From Flavobacterium antarcticum DSM 19726 (GTDB lineage: Bacteria; Bacteroidota; Bacteroidia; Flavobacteriales; Flavobacteriaceae), in NCBI RefSeq assembly GCF_000419685.1, contig NZ_ATTM01000001.1, positions 372,001 through 436,000 of the forward strand: DNA of 64,000 nucleotides, given 5' to 3'. Positions 35,330-44,205 of this stretch are shown here, piece by piece. The notes under the pieces are model-generated. The model did not search any database. It was not told the DNA's origin and worked only from the letters and a program-made list of their open reading frames with translations. The number at the start of each line of letters is the position of its first letter. Within the stretch, counting starts at the first letter, position 1. A program made the position numbers and the translations under genes.

Positions 35330-38026
35330 ATGAAGTCACAAGATATTAGAAAGCAATTTTTAGATTTTTTTCAAAGCAAAGGACATTTAATTGTACCATC
35401 AGCACCTATCGTTTTAAAAGACGATCCAACCTTGATGTTCAATAATTCTGGAATGGCTCAATTCAAAGAGTTTTTCTTGGGAAATGCCACGCCAAAAAGT
35501 CCACGAATTGCCGATACACAAAAGTGTCTTCGTGTTTCAGGTAAACACAATGACTTGGAAGACGTTGGTTTTGACACCTATCATCACACGATGTTTGAAA
35601 TGTTAGGAAACTGGTCTTTCGGCGATTATTTCAAAAAAGAAGCAATTAATTGGGCTTGGGAACTATTGACGGAAGTCTATAAAATACCAAAAGAGAATTT
35701 ATACGTTTCCGTTTTTGAAGGAAATGAAGCGGAGAATGTGCCTTTTGATCAAGAAGCTTGGGATATTTGGAAAGAATTAATCGACGAAGACCGAATCATT
35801 CTTGGAAACAAAAAAGACAATTTCTGGGAAATGGGTGATCAAGGACCATGTGGACCCTGTTCAGAAATCCACGTTGATTTAAGAACCGATGCTGAAAAAG
35901 CGGCTGTTTCTGGAAAATCGTTAGTGAATGCAGATCATCCACAAGTGGTTGAAATTTGGAACAATGTATTTATGGAATTCAACCGTAAAGCAGATGGTTC
36001 TCTAGAAAAATTGCCAGCTAAACATGTGGATACTGGAATGGGATTTGAGCGTTTGTGTATGGCTTTGCAAGGAAAAACTTCAAATTACGACACCGATGTT
36101 TTTACACCTTTAATTGAGAAAGTAGAAGAAATTACAGGTTTGAAATACACTTCAAACGAAATTCAAAATATTTCAGAAGAACAAAACAAAACCAACATTG
36201 CGATTCGTGTAATTGTAGATCACGTTCGTGCTGTTGCTTTTGCAATTGCTGACGGACAATTGCCTTCAAACACGGGTGCAGGTTATGTAATTCGTAGAAT
36301 TTTACGTCGTGCAATTCGTTACGGATTTACATTTTTGGATACCAAAGAACCTTTTATTTTTAAATTAGTTGAAGTTTTAGCAACTCAAATGGGCGACTTT
36401 TTCCCGGAAATTAAAAGTCAGCAAACTTTAGTTACAAATGTAATTCGCGAAGAAGAAGCTTCGTTTTTACGGACTTTAGATCAAGGGTTACAATTATTGG
36501 ATAATGAAATATTAAACCATTTTGCAAAAGAAATTATTGATAAGCATAATGATGGTGATAAAAAAAATATAGAATATTTATTTAGTGGAGATATTGCTTT
36601 TAAGTTATATGATACATTTGGTTTTCCAAAAGATTTAACGGTATTAATTTTAAAAGAAAAAGGCAAAACATTGGATGAAATTGGTTTTGAAATTTCAATG
36701 AATGAACAAAAAGCACGTTCTCGAAAAGCTTCCCAAGTTTCAATGGATGATTGGAAATTAATTACTTTAGGAAGTAACGAAAAGTTTGTAGGTTATGACC
36801 AAACAGAAAATGAGGTGAAAATAACACGCGTTCGTAAATTTGATTCTAAAAAAGACGGAATTTTATACCAAATTGTTTTAGACAATACGCCATTTTATCC
36901 AGAAGGTGGTGGACAAGTTGGAGATAAAGGAATTCTTGTTTCTGCAAACGAAACTATTGAAATCTTAGATACTAAAAAGGAGAATAACCTGATTTTGCAC
37001 ATTACTAAAACGTTGCCTGAAAATCTTGAAGGGACTTTTACTGCAAAAGTAAATACGGATTTGAGAACGGCTTCTTCTAAAAACCACTCTGCAACGCATT
37101 TGATGCACTTGGGTTTAAGAACAATTTTAGGAACCCATGTGGAGCAAAAAGGTTCGTTGGTGAATCCAAATAATTTGCGTTTTGACTTTTCACACTTTTC
37201 AAAAGTGAGTGACGAAGAAATTAAGCAAGTCGAGGATTTCGTAAATGAAAGAATCCAACAGCAATTGCCTTTGATTGAACGAAGAAGTATTCCAATCCAG
37301 CAAGCTTTGGATGAAGGGGCGATGGCTTTATTTGGTGAGAAATACGGAGATAATGTTCGCGCGATTAAATTTGGCGAAAGCATGGAACTTTGTGGCGGAA
37401 TTCATGTTGAAAACACAGCAAATATTTGGCATTTCAAAATAATTTCTGAAGGAGCCGTTGCGGCAGGAATTCGTAGAATTGAAGCGATTACTGGAGATGC
37501 TGTGAAAGCTTATTTTGCAAAACAAGAAAATACATTAGCAGAAATCAAGGAAACGTTGAAGAATCCGCAAGACACAATAAAGGCTGTGGTTTCTTTGCAA
37601 GATGAAAATGCGAAGCTTAAAAAGCAAGTGGAGCAATTGTTGAAAGACAAAGCAAAAGGAATGAAAACCGAGTTAGATGCTCAAATAATTGAGGTAAATG
37701 GGATTAAATTTCTTTCTACCGAAGTTGATTTAGATGCAAATGGGGCAAAAGATTTGGCTTACGAATTAGGACAAAAGCAAACGAATTTATTTCTTGTTTT
37801 CGGAACGATTAGCCCCGATGCTTCGGGAGACAAACCAATGTTGACATGCTATATTTCAAAAGAATTAGTGGCTGATAAAAATCTAAATGCGGGATTGGTA
37901 GTTCGTGAGTTAGGGAAATACATTCAAGGTGGAGGTGGAGGACAACCATTCTTTGCAACTGCTGGAGGAAAAAATGCGGCTGGAATGAAAGAGGCTTTGG
38001 ACAATGCAAAGCAATTTATACTTTAA
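35330..38026 (+). CDS. alaS: Alanyl-tRNA synthetase
   Basis: 898 aa. The class II core runs from residue 1 ([16 protein letters not shown]) to about 450. The editing domain has [13 protein letters not shown] and the zinc-linked CGGIHVENT motif, and the C-terminal oligomerisation/DHHA1 domain ends with a Gly-rich [15 protein letters not shown]. It charges tRNA-Ala and edits mischarged Ser/Gly. The stop is followed after 2 nt by a lipoprotein ATG. Confidence 0.97.
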   Translation: MKSQDIRKQFLDFFQSKGHLIVPSAPIVLKDDPTLMFNNSGMAQFKEFFLGNATPKSPRIADTQKCLRVSGKHNDLEDVGFDTYHHTMFEMLGNWSFGDYFKKEAINWAWELLTEVYKIPKENLYVSVFEGNEAENVPFDQEAWDIWKELIDEDRIILGNKKDNFWEMGDQGPCGPCSEIHVDLRTDAEKAAVSGKSLVNADHPQVVEIWNNVFMEFNRKADGSLEKLPAKHVDTGMGFERLCMALQGKTSNYDTDVFTPLIEKVEEITGLKYTSNEIQNISEEQNKTNIAIRVIVDHVRAVAFAIADGQLPSNTGAGYVIRRILRRAIRYGFTFLDTKEPFIFKLVEVLATQMGDFFPEIKSQQTLVTNVIREEEASFLRTLDQGLQLLDNEILNHFAKEIIDKHNDGDKKNIEYLFSGDIAFKLYDTFGFPKDLTVLILKEKGKTLDEIGFEISMNEQKARSRKASQVSMDDWKLITLGSNEKFVGYDQTENEVKITRVRKFDSKKDGILYQIVLDNTPFYPEGGGQVGDKGILVSANETIEILDTKKENNLILHITKTLPENLEGTFTAKVNTDLRTASSKNHSATHLMHLGLRTILGTHVEQKGSLVNPNNLRFDFSHFSKVSDEEIKQVEDFVNERIQQQLPLIERRSIPIQQALDEGAMALFGEKYGDNVRAIKFGESMELCGGIHVENTANIWHFKIISEGAVAAGIRRIEAITGDAVKAYFAKQENTLAEIKETLKNPQDTIKAVVSLQDENAKLKKQVEQLLKDKAKGMKTELDAQIIEVNGIKFLSTEVDLDANGAKDLAYELGQKQTNLFLVFGTISPDASGDKPMLTCYISKELVADKNLNAGLVVRELGKYIQGGGGGQPFFATAGGKNAAGMKEALDNAKQFIL

Positions 38027-38028
38027 GA

Positions 38029-38793
38029 ATGAAAAATATATTCTATTTTGTAACATTCATAGCTTTGGTTTTAAGTTCGTGTTCTAACGATTCAGATGCA
38101 AAAAGCAATGCAACTCGTTTGACCAGAATGATTACGCGAGAGGACTTAAACCCGGATTTGAGTGAAAGGATCTCCGATTATACGTATGATGGTAAAAAAC
38201 TGAAGGATATACGATTAGAGGATAAACGTTGGGAATATATTTACGAGGGTGATAATATTGTCATGGTGAATCTCTATTCAGATAACCAGCCGGAATTTAA
38301 GACGAGTTATGAGTACGATAGTACAGGACGCGTTTCTTCGGAATTACTTGTTGATTTAGTGCAAGTGCAAGGTCCTGCAATTAAAAAAGTCTATACCTAT
38401 AGCTCTGACAATACTATTTCGTATCAAGAATTTTATGCGAGTGAATTTTCTCAAAGTCAAACTGGCTTGTCCGGAAAGATCTATTTTAATTCTAAAGGAC
38501 AAACTTTTAAATTTGAAAAATATGTAAATAACACATTATTTCAAAGTACAGTCTGGACGTACGATGATAAAAATAATCCTTTAAAAAACATAACAGGTTA
38601 TGCGAAACTTCCCATGAATTTTGAGAAATCGTATACTGTTTTGACGAAAAATACTTATAATAAGATTGGAGATTTAAAAAATAATGTGACTTTTACCTAC
38701 GTATATAACGCAGCTAATTATCCGATTAAGGGAAAGAGAATATTTAATATTGGTGGTAACAGTTACTCTTCGCAAGTGGATTATTTTTACTAA
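38029..38793 (+). CDS. Hypothetical lipoprotein with YD-like repeats
   Basis: 254 aa. Signal peptide with lipobox LSSC (C18). The body is a series of short beta-strand units of the kind YxYxGxxLxxI and YEYDSTGRVSSE, reminiscent of RHS/YD repeats used in Bacteroidota surface lipoproteins. Function unknown. It starts 2 nt after alaS, so it may be co-transcribed. Confidence 0.75.
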   Translation: MKNIFYFVTFIALVLSSCSNDSDAKSNATRLTRMITREDLNPDLSERISDYTYDGKKLKDIRLEDKRWEYIYEGDNIVMVNLYSDNQPEFKTSYEYDSTGRVSSELLVDLVQVQGPAIKKVYTYSSDNTISYQEFYASEFSQSQTGLSGKIYFNSKGQTFKFEKYVNNTLFQSTVWTYDDKNNPLKNITGYAKLPMNFEKSYTVLTKNTYNKIGDLKNNVTFTYVYNAANYPIKGKRIFNIGGNSYSSQVDYFY

Positions 38794-38814
38794 TATATTT
38801 CAAATCTGTATGCC

Positions 38815-39243
38815 ATGAGAAAGTTAATTCTATTAGTAGTCGTGAGTATTTTTACGTTTTCTTGCAGTAACGACAATTCTTCTTTAAATGTTACGAAAAG
38901 TAATTTAATTGGGAAATGGTATCTCACTGGAGGTTCAGTTAATGGAGGTTCATTTGTAACGTACCAACATGATTGTGATTCAAAACGAGATTTTCAAGAT
39001 TTTTTATCAAATCAGGTACTCGCTTTTACGGGATTTAATGAGGATTGCGAAATAAGTAATACAGAAGTTTCAAATTGGGAATTGAACGGAAATAAATTAA
39101 CGGTTTCAAATACGAACTTCGATCCAATGAACTACAGTTACGAATTTATTATTAAGCGACTGACCACTAGTGAATTAATTATAGAAATTTCACAAGAGAC
39201 TTCTGAAGGAACGGTTAAAGAACAATCCGTTTTCGTACGATAA
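38815..39243 (+). CDS. Lipocalin-like lipoprotein
   Basis: 142 aa. Lipobox FTFSC (C17). After a Ser/Asn-rich linker the sequence enters L-I-GKWYLTGG, the conserved G-x-W of lipocalin-like domains, with further amphipathic strands. Small lipoproteins of this type are abundant in Flavobacteria; the ligand is unknown. Its end nearly meets the convergent response-regulator gene. Confidence 0.78.
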   Translation: MRKLILLVVVSIFTFSCSNDNSSLNVTKSNLIGKWYLTGGSVNGGSFVTYQHDCDSKRDFQDFLSNQVLAFTGFNEDCEISNTEVSNWELNGNKLTVSNTNFDPMNYSYEFIIKRLTTSELIIEISQETSEGTVKEQSVFVR

Positions 39244-39257
39244 ATACAAATTAGAAC

Positions 39258-39902
39258 TTAAATTAGATTGTTATTGCGTGCTTTTTCCACAGCTTCTAAT
39301 TTATTGTTTACCTGTAATTTAGAATAAATGTTTTCAATGTGTTTTCGAACAGTACTTGGAGATAAAAATAAGTGATGAGCGATTATATTATAACTCAATC
39401 CTTTACTCAGTTGTTCTAATACTTCAACTTCTCTCGGACTTAACTTTACATCCAATTCGCATTTGCTGGCGAAATTTTGTGGGTTTCGCAACAGTTTTAA
39501 TGTTTTGCAGGCGATAGAAGGATGCATTGCTGCTCCACCATTTAATGTTTCTTGAATTCCTTGGTACAAGTCGTTTGGCGTTATTTCTTTCAGTAAATAG
39601 CCATCAGCTCCCGCTTTGATTACGTTAAAAATATTTTCGTCGTCATCAAAAACAGTAAGTACTAAAATTTTTATGTGAGGGTATTTTGCTTTTACTTGAA
39701 TCGTAGCTTCAATTCCGTTCATTCCTGGCATTTCAATATCCATTAAAATGAGATCAATATTGTGATTGATTTCTAACTTTTCAAGTATTTCGTGACCGTC
39801 ATGGGCAATTAGTTTAATGCTCAAATCTTCAAAAAAAGACAGCTTTTCTTGGGTTGCTTTAAGCAAAAACGAATTGTCATCCACCAACGCCACTTTGATC
39901 AT
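39258..39902 (-). CDS. NarL/LuxR-type response regulator (copy 1)
   Basis: 214 aa. The receiver domain has the acidic pair D8-D9 and phosphoacceptor D55 (LILMDIEMPG), with K at the conserved position in YLLKEITP. A C-terminal LuxR-type HTH begins at LSPREVEVLEQLSKGLSYNIIAHHLFLSPSTVRKHIENIYSKL. It lies 3 nt downstream of its kinase. It is a close paralogue of 43553-44200. Confidence 0.93.
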   Translation of the reverse strand: MIKVALVDDNSFLLKATQEKLSFFEDLSIKLIAHDGHEILEKLEINHNIDLILMDIEMPGMNGIEATIQVKAKYPHIKILVLTVFDDDENIFNVIKAGADGYLLKEITPNDLYQGIQETLNGGAAMHPSIACKTLKLLRNPQNFASKCELDVKLSPREVEVLEQLSKGLSYNIIAHHLFLSPSTVRKHIENIYSKLQVNNKLEAVEKARNNNLI

Positions 39903-39905
39903 AAT

Positions 39906-41840
39906 TCAAATTTTTTTATAAGGTAAATGCACAACGACTGTAGTTCCTAAGCTTACATCCGAATTTAATTCAAATTTTCCATGCAGTTCTTTAATGCGTT
40001 TTTTCATGTTATAGATGCCATTTCCTAAGGTCACGTCGTCAAAACTAAATCCGATTCCGTTATCGGTAATTTTTATAAGAATATGATCCATCTCTTTTCT
40101 GAAATCGACGATGATTTCTGTCGCATTTGCATATTTGATAGTGTTGTGAATTGCTTCTTGGATCACACGGTAAATATTCATTCCGTCTACGGATGAAAAA
40201 TGCAAATGATTTATATTTTCATCAATAAAGAACTCAAATTTAATATTGTCAGTTGCTAGTTTTGCTTTTTCAATGAAATTAAAGATACGTAATTTTAAAT
40301 CTTCTGCTGAGATTTCTTCTGCATTCATAGCCCAAATTGTATCTCGAAGTTCTACAATAGTTGTTTTAGTAAAACTACTTATGCTCTGTAATTTGGTTTC
40401 TAATTTGGCGTTGTTGATTTCAAAAGCATGCTTGATATTATTAATGGATGAAATTATAAAAGTAAGCTGAGCTCCGATGTTGTCGTGTAAATCTCTAGAA
40501 ATTGAAATGCGTTGTTTTTGTAAATTATTTTGCGATTCAATAGCTGAAATAGCTGTTTTCAATTCAAATTCTTGATCCTTTTGTTGGTTTTTTATTTTTT
40601 GTTGGCGGTAAATTAAATAGCTAATTAATCCAACGGACAAAATCAACAAGCTGAGAATGTATACTAAGGTGTCTCTTCGTTGGATCTTGTTTTGAATTTG
40701 CAGTAACAACTTTGATTTTTTTTCACTCTCATACTTGGCTTCTATTTCAAAAACTGCTTTTGTTTTTTCAGATTTAAAAAGGTCGTCCATTCCTGTGTTA
40801 TATAGATTGGAGTAGTAGTAGGCTTGTTCAAAGTTTTTTAATTTTCCAAAGGCTTTAGCCAAATTGCCAAGTGCACAAACGGCAATGAAGTTTGCATCTG
40901 ATTCTTGTGCATATTTTAAGGCTTTATCGGCATAAATAATACTTTCTTGGTATCTGTTTTGCTTTAGGAGGCAATTTGAAAAAGCATTACTGCAATTGGC
41001 TACTTCAAAATTATTGTCAAATTGTTCATGCAAAGCGATTGCTTCAAGATAATTTTTATTTGCTTCGCTAAATTGATGTAAACTATCATGTACAAGTGCA
41101 ATATTTGAAATTGCGTAGGCGATATATCGTTTATATTTTAATTTTTCATACCCTTCCTTAGCTTGTAAAGAATACTCTAAAGAAGTATTGTATGCTTTGA
41201 AATTTATTAAAATAGCACCTAAATTTCCCGCAGTAACTGCAATCCCGAAATCGGATTTTATTTTTTTATACAGTTCATTTGCTTTTTTATAGTAAAAATA
41301 GGCCTTAGAGTATTCTTTTTGCGCTTTATAAACGACTCCAATATTCACTAACGCCATCGCTGTTTTTTCAGCATCCTTCTTTCTCTCATAAAGTTTAAGT
41401 GCTGAAAAATAATTTTTTAATGCATTATTAAAGTTTCCTTGGGAGTCAAATGCGATTCCTAGGTTGTTGTAACTATCTGCAATACCTACTGAATCTTTTA
41501 ATTTTTTTCTTAGTTTTAACGCTTCCGTATGATAATAATGTGCTGAGTCAATTTGCGTTTTTGTTTGATGCACATTTCCCATCGTATTGTAGGAAAGCGC
41601 TAAAAGGTTCTCGTCTTTCTCTGCACGAGCTTGCTTTAACGCTTCTTTGCTATAAAGTAAGGCGTAATCAATGTTGGTGTTGGCGTATAGATCGGCATTT
41701 TCTAGAAAGAAAATGCATTTTTCCTTTGTGTTTTTCCCTTTAGTAAAATTATTGATACTGTCTAAAGTTTCCGACCTAAATTGCTGTGCTGCGATACTAT
41801 TTGCAATAAGTAGAAGACCTCCCAAGTATAGTTTTTTCAT
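39906..41840 (-). CDS. TPR-containing sensor histidine kinase (copy 1)
   Basis: 644 aa. A signal peptide (1-18) precedes a periplasmic-side TPR array (about 45-370). One membrane helix (about 390-410) leads to a HisKA_3 domain with phospho-acceptor H452 (RDLHDNIGAQLTFI) and a HATPase_c domain (VIQEAIHNTIKYA, ITDNGIGFSF, LGTTVVVHLP). It pairs with the LuxR-type regulator just downstream. The input signal is unknown. Paralogous to 44206-45975, with more TPRs. Confidence 0.93.
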   Translation of the reverse strand: MKKLYLGGLLLIANSIAAQQFRSETLDSINNFTKGKNTKEKCIFFLENADLYANTNIDYALLYSKEALKQARAEKDENLLALSYNTMGNVHQTKTQIDSAHYYHTEALKLRKKLKDSVGIADSYNNLGIAFDSQGNFNNALKNYFSALKLYERKKDAEKTAMALVNIGVVYKAQKEYSKAYFYYKKANELYKKIKSDFGIAVTAGNLGAILINFKAYNTSLEYSLQAKEGYEKLKYKRYIAYAISNIALVHDSLHQFSEANKNYLEAIALHEQFDNNFEVANCSNAFSNCLLKQNRYQESIIYADKALKYAQESDANFIAVCALGNLAKAFGKLKNFEQAYYYSNLYNTGMDDLFKSEKTKAVFEIEAKYESEKKSKLLLQIQNKIQRRDTLVYILSLLILSVGLISYLIYRQQKIKNQQKDQEFELKTAISAIESQNNLQKQRISISRDLHDNIGAQLTFIISSINNIKHAFEINNAKLETKLQSISSFTKTTIVELRDTIWAMNAEEISAEDLKLRIFNFIEKAKLATDNIKFEFFIDENINHLHFSSVDGMNIYRVIQEAIHNTIKYANATEIIVDFRKEMDHILIKITDNGIGFSFDDVTLGNGIYNMKKRIKELHGKFELNSDVSLGTTVVVHLPYKKI

Positions 41841-41920
41841 ATTGCGAATTTTAACTAAAAATATACTAAAATAGTTTTTAGCACAAGATATTTATAATTT
41901 ATTATTAGAATAGATTGGTA

Positions 41921-42190
41921 TTAAATAATTTTCTTTAAAAACTCGTACTGAATTGCTAGTATTTCTTGATTGAGGTGACTGCGGGAAAATTTGTACTTTG
42001 CATCAAAATCTTCAAGTAAGTGAATTTTCTGCTCTAGATTTTTCTGGTTTTGTTTTAACTCTGATAGTGTAGATTGCATGTTGCTCATTACTTTTTCATG
42101 GTTTTTTTTCAACTTTCGGGTATGGATTTGCACCCCAGTAATGCACCCGGTGATTAAAATTGCAACAAGTAGTATTATACTTATGATCAT
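41921..42190 (-). CDS. Small membrane protein with coiled coil
   Basis: 89 aa. One N-terminal membrane helix (about 2-22, containing a GCI sequence that could act as a lipobox) is followed by about 45 residues of charged, heptad-like helix (KNHEKVMSNMQSTLSELKQNQKNLEQ). No known domain. It lies between the histidine kinase and the lipoproteins of the duplicated two-component block. Confidence 0.65.
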   Translation of the reverse strand: MIISIILLVAILITGCITGVQIHTRKLKKNHEKVMSNMQSTLSELKQNQKNLEQKIHLLEDFDAKYKFSRSHLNQEILAIQYEFLKKII

Positions 42191-42208
42191 ATCATTTACC
42201 TAATAAAG

Positions 42209-42262
42209 AAAAACCCTTTCCACTTGACAAAACGTTTTTAACATTATCATGGAAAGGGCTTT
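42209..42262 (-). terminator. Terminator of the tandem lipoprotein genes
   Basis: CCCTTTCCA (42214-42222) pairs with TGGAAAGGG (42250-42258) around a 27-nt loop that itself contains the palindrome AAAACGTTTT. On the minus strand a T tract follows. It lies about 30 nt after the lipoprotein stop. Confidence 0.65.
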
Positions 42263-42290
42263 AATTACCTTAAATTATGGACACTTTTTT

Positions 42291-42818
42291 CTAGAACGTA
42301 TTCAATTTCACATCAAAGGAACCACTTGTGACTTCTTTTACAGTTCCATCGCTTGCATTTTTTCCGGAAAAATTAAATGTTCCTTTGACGCGCGTTGAAG
42401 TAACTTCCGTTACAGATACGGAACCTGCAATTGCTCCATCATCATAGGGTCCACTCCAAATGTGAGGAACGGTTGGGTTGTTCATATCTGTATCAATATA
42501 AGAACAGACTGCAAATACGGAACTTTCGCCACCTACATCGTACGTTTTGGCACCTTCAAAGCCTGCGATTGTAATTGTAAAACCGTCGCCTTGCATGTTG
42601 GTTCCTGTTATGGCTAACATTCCAAATTGTCCTGTACTGATACTTCCAGAAGTCAGTTCTGTTGCGGAAGTTACGGTTTGTCCATTTACTTTTGCCGTAA
42701 TTGTTCCTTCACCTGCATTTACGCTACCACCACTTCCATCGTTATCACTGCTGCAAGATGCAACAGTAAGCACAAGTGTTAAAAATAAAACGTGCGCTAA
42801 TTGTTTGAGCTTTTTCAT
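42291..42818 (-). CDS. Tandem paralogous lipoprotein A (unknown function)
   Basis: 175 aa. Lipobox VASC (C22) and a Ser/Gly-rich linker, then a beta-rich domain ending GSFDVKLNTF. Its sequence parallels the next gene throughout: GTITAKVNGQTVTS, GDGFTITIAGF, IWSGPYDDG, RVKGTFNFSGKN. Its upstream bases are also alike: TTTGTACTATAA and ACATTATGAAAA recur in both. It resembles small Bacteroidota lipoproteins of the DUF6252 kind; that assignment is tentative. Confidence 0.75.
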   Translation of the reverse strand: MKKLKQLAHVLFLTLVLTVASCSSDNDGSGGSVNAGEGTITAKVNGQTVTSATELTSGSISTGQFGMLAITGTNMQGDGFTITIAGFEGAKTYDVGGESSVFAVCSYIDTDMNNPTVPHIWSGPYDDGAIAGSVSVTEVTSTRVKGTFNFSGKNASDGTVKEVTSGSFDVKLNTF

Positions 42819-42933
42819 AATGTAAAAATTTATTGGTTATTTATAGTACAAATCTCTACTAATCATTATTCAAATTCAATAGGGCAAATGCCTTATTTAT
42901 TGCGTTTTAGCGGTTTAAAGCAAAATTTTAGTA

Positions 42934-43458
42934 CTAAAACTGATTCATTTTTACATCAAACGAACCATTGGTCACTTGCTTAAATGTACCTGCATTATTA
43001 ATGCCTTTAAATGAAAAAGTACCTTTAACGCGCTCGTTCGTCTGTGAAGTTACGGTGACCGTGCCACTTGTTCCTTGAGCGTCGTAAGGAGCACTCCATA
43101 CATTATCGGTATTCTGTGGATTGTTGAAGTCAAAATCTAAAAAGGTAAAAGTAGCGCTTTGATCGTTCACGCCATCGATGGTGTAGGTTCCTTCATTGTC
43201 GTACCCGCTAATTGTTATTGTAAATCCGTCGCCACCAAGGTCACTTCCTGATAAGGAAAGGATTTTAAATCCTGTAGTTCCAGTCAACAATCCTATAGTT
43301 GCCGCTTCCATTGTAGTGACCGTCGTTCCTCCAACATTTGCCGTAATTGTTCCAGCTCCGGCAATTGTACTTCCTCCTTCACTATCGCTGCTGCATGATG
43401 CGAACGATAGAGCTAATGCCAAAAAGGCAATTTTTCCTAATTGTTTAATTCTTTTCAT
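42934..43458 (-). CDS. Tandem paralogous lipoprotein B (unknown function)
   Basis: 174 aa, lipobox FASC (C22). Aligns with the lipoprotein at 42291-42818 over its whole length (GTITANVGGTTVTT, GDGFTITISGYD, VWSAPYDAQG, RVKGTFSFKGIN, GSFDVKMNQF). It lies downstream of response regulator copy 2 (95 nt) and upstream of its paralogue (115 nt). Secreted to the outer membrane; the ligand is unknown. Confidence 0.75.
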   Translation of the reverse strand: MKRIKQLGKIAFLALALSFASCSSDSEGGSTIAGAGTITANVGGTTVTTMEAATIGLLTGTTGFKILSLSGSDLGGDGFTITISGYDNEGTYTIDGVNDQSATFTFLDFDFNNPQNTDNVWSAPYDAQGTSGTVTVTSQTNERVKGTFSFKGINNAGTFKQVTNGSFDVKMNQF

Positions 43459-43552
43459 AATGTATAAATTTTATCGGTTGATTATAGTACAAAGTTGCAA
43501 CTGATTTAAAATTCTTACAATACGCCTTTATTCGTATATTTGAAAAACAGAA

Positions 43553-44200
43553 TTACAAGATCTTATTTTCCTTTGCTTTCTGAATTGCTTCCAACTTATT
43601 GTGGACTTGCAGTTTTTTGTAAATATTTTCTACATGTTTTCGGATCGTTCCCACTGATATAATTAAATTTTCGGCAATCTTAGTGTACTTTAATCCTTTG
43701 CTCAATTGGTCCAAAACTTCTATTTCTCGGGAAGTAAGTTCGATTAATTCTACGTTTTGTTTGTGTTCTAAAAGAATAGGATTTCGAAGCAGTTTCAACG
43801 TTTTTAACGCAATAGAAGGTGTCATTGTCGCACCACCATTAAGAGTTTCAACTATGCCATCGTGAAGTGCTTGAGGGTTTACCTCTTTCAATAAGTAACC
43901 GTCAGCACCTGCTTTTATCGACATAAAAATATGTTCGTCATTATCAAAGGCGGTCAACATAATAATTTTTATATGCGGATATTTGTTTTTAATTGCATTT
44001 GTAGCATCAATACCATTCATTTTTGGCATCTCGATATCCATCAAGATTAAATTGATATTGTGATTTTTTTCTAATTTCTCTAATAGATCAAAACCATCAT
44101 TTGCTGTAAATTTACAAGTCAAATCAGCAAAGAAAGAAAGCTTTTCTGCGATTGCTTTTTGCAAAAACACATTGTCGTCAACAATTACAATTTTTATCAT
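43553..44200 (-). CDS. NarL/LuxR-type response regulator (copy 2)
   Basis: 215 aa. Same architecture as 39258-39902: D8-D9, phosphoacceptor D55 (LILMDIEMPK), YLLKEVNP, then a LuxR HTH (LTSREIEVLDQLSKGLKYTKIAENLIISVGTIRKHVENIYKKL). Extensive identity over both domains shows the two pairs arose by duplication. It lies 5 nt after kinase copy 2. Confidence 0.93.
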   Translation of the reverse strand: MIKIVIVDDNVFLQKAIAEKLSFFADLTCKFTANDGFDLLEKLEKNHNINLILMDIEMPKMNGIDATNAIKNKYPHIKIIMLTAFDNDEHIFMSIKAGADGYLLKEVNPQALHDGIVETLNGGATMTPSIALKTLKLLRNPILLEHKQNVELIELTSREIEVLDQLSKGLKYTKIAENLIISVGTIRKHVENIYKKLQVHNKLEAIQKAKENKIL

Positions 44201-44205
44201 TTTCC

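Noticed and set aside
36895..37383. A 162-codon reading frame opposite alaS
   Set aside because: It lies entirely opposite the strongly conserved alaS editing-domain region and encodes no recognisable protein.
37800..37835. AGCCCCGATGCTTCGGG in alaS, resembling part of the repeated RNA-like element
   Set aside because: It is in-frame alaS coding sequence (SPDASGDKP) and lacks the other blocks of the element.
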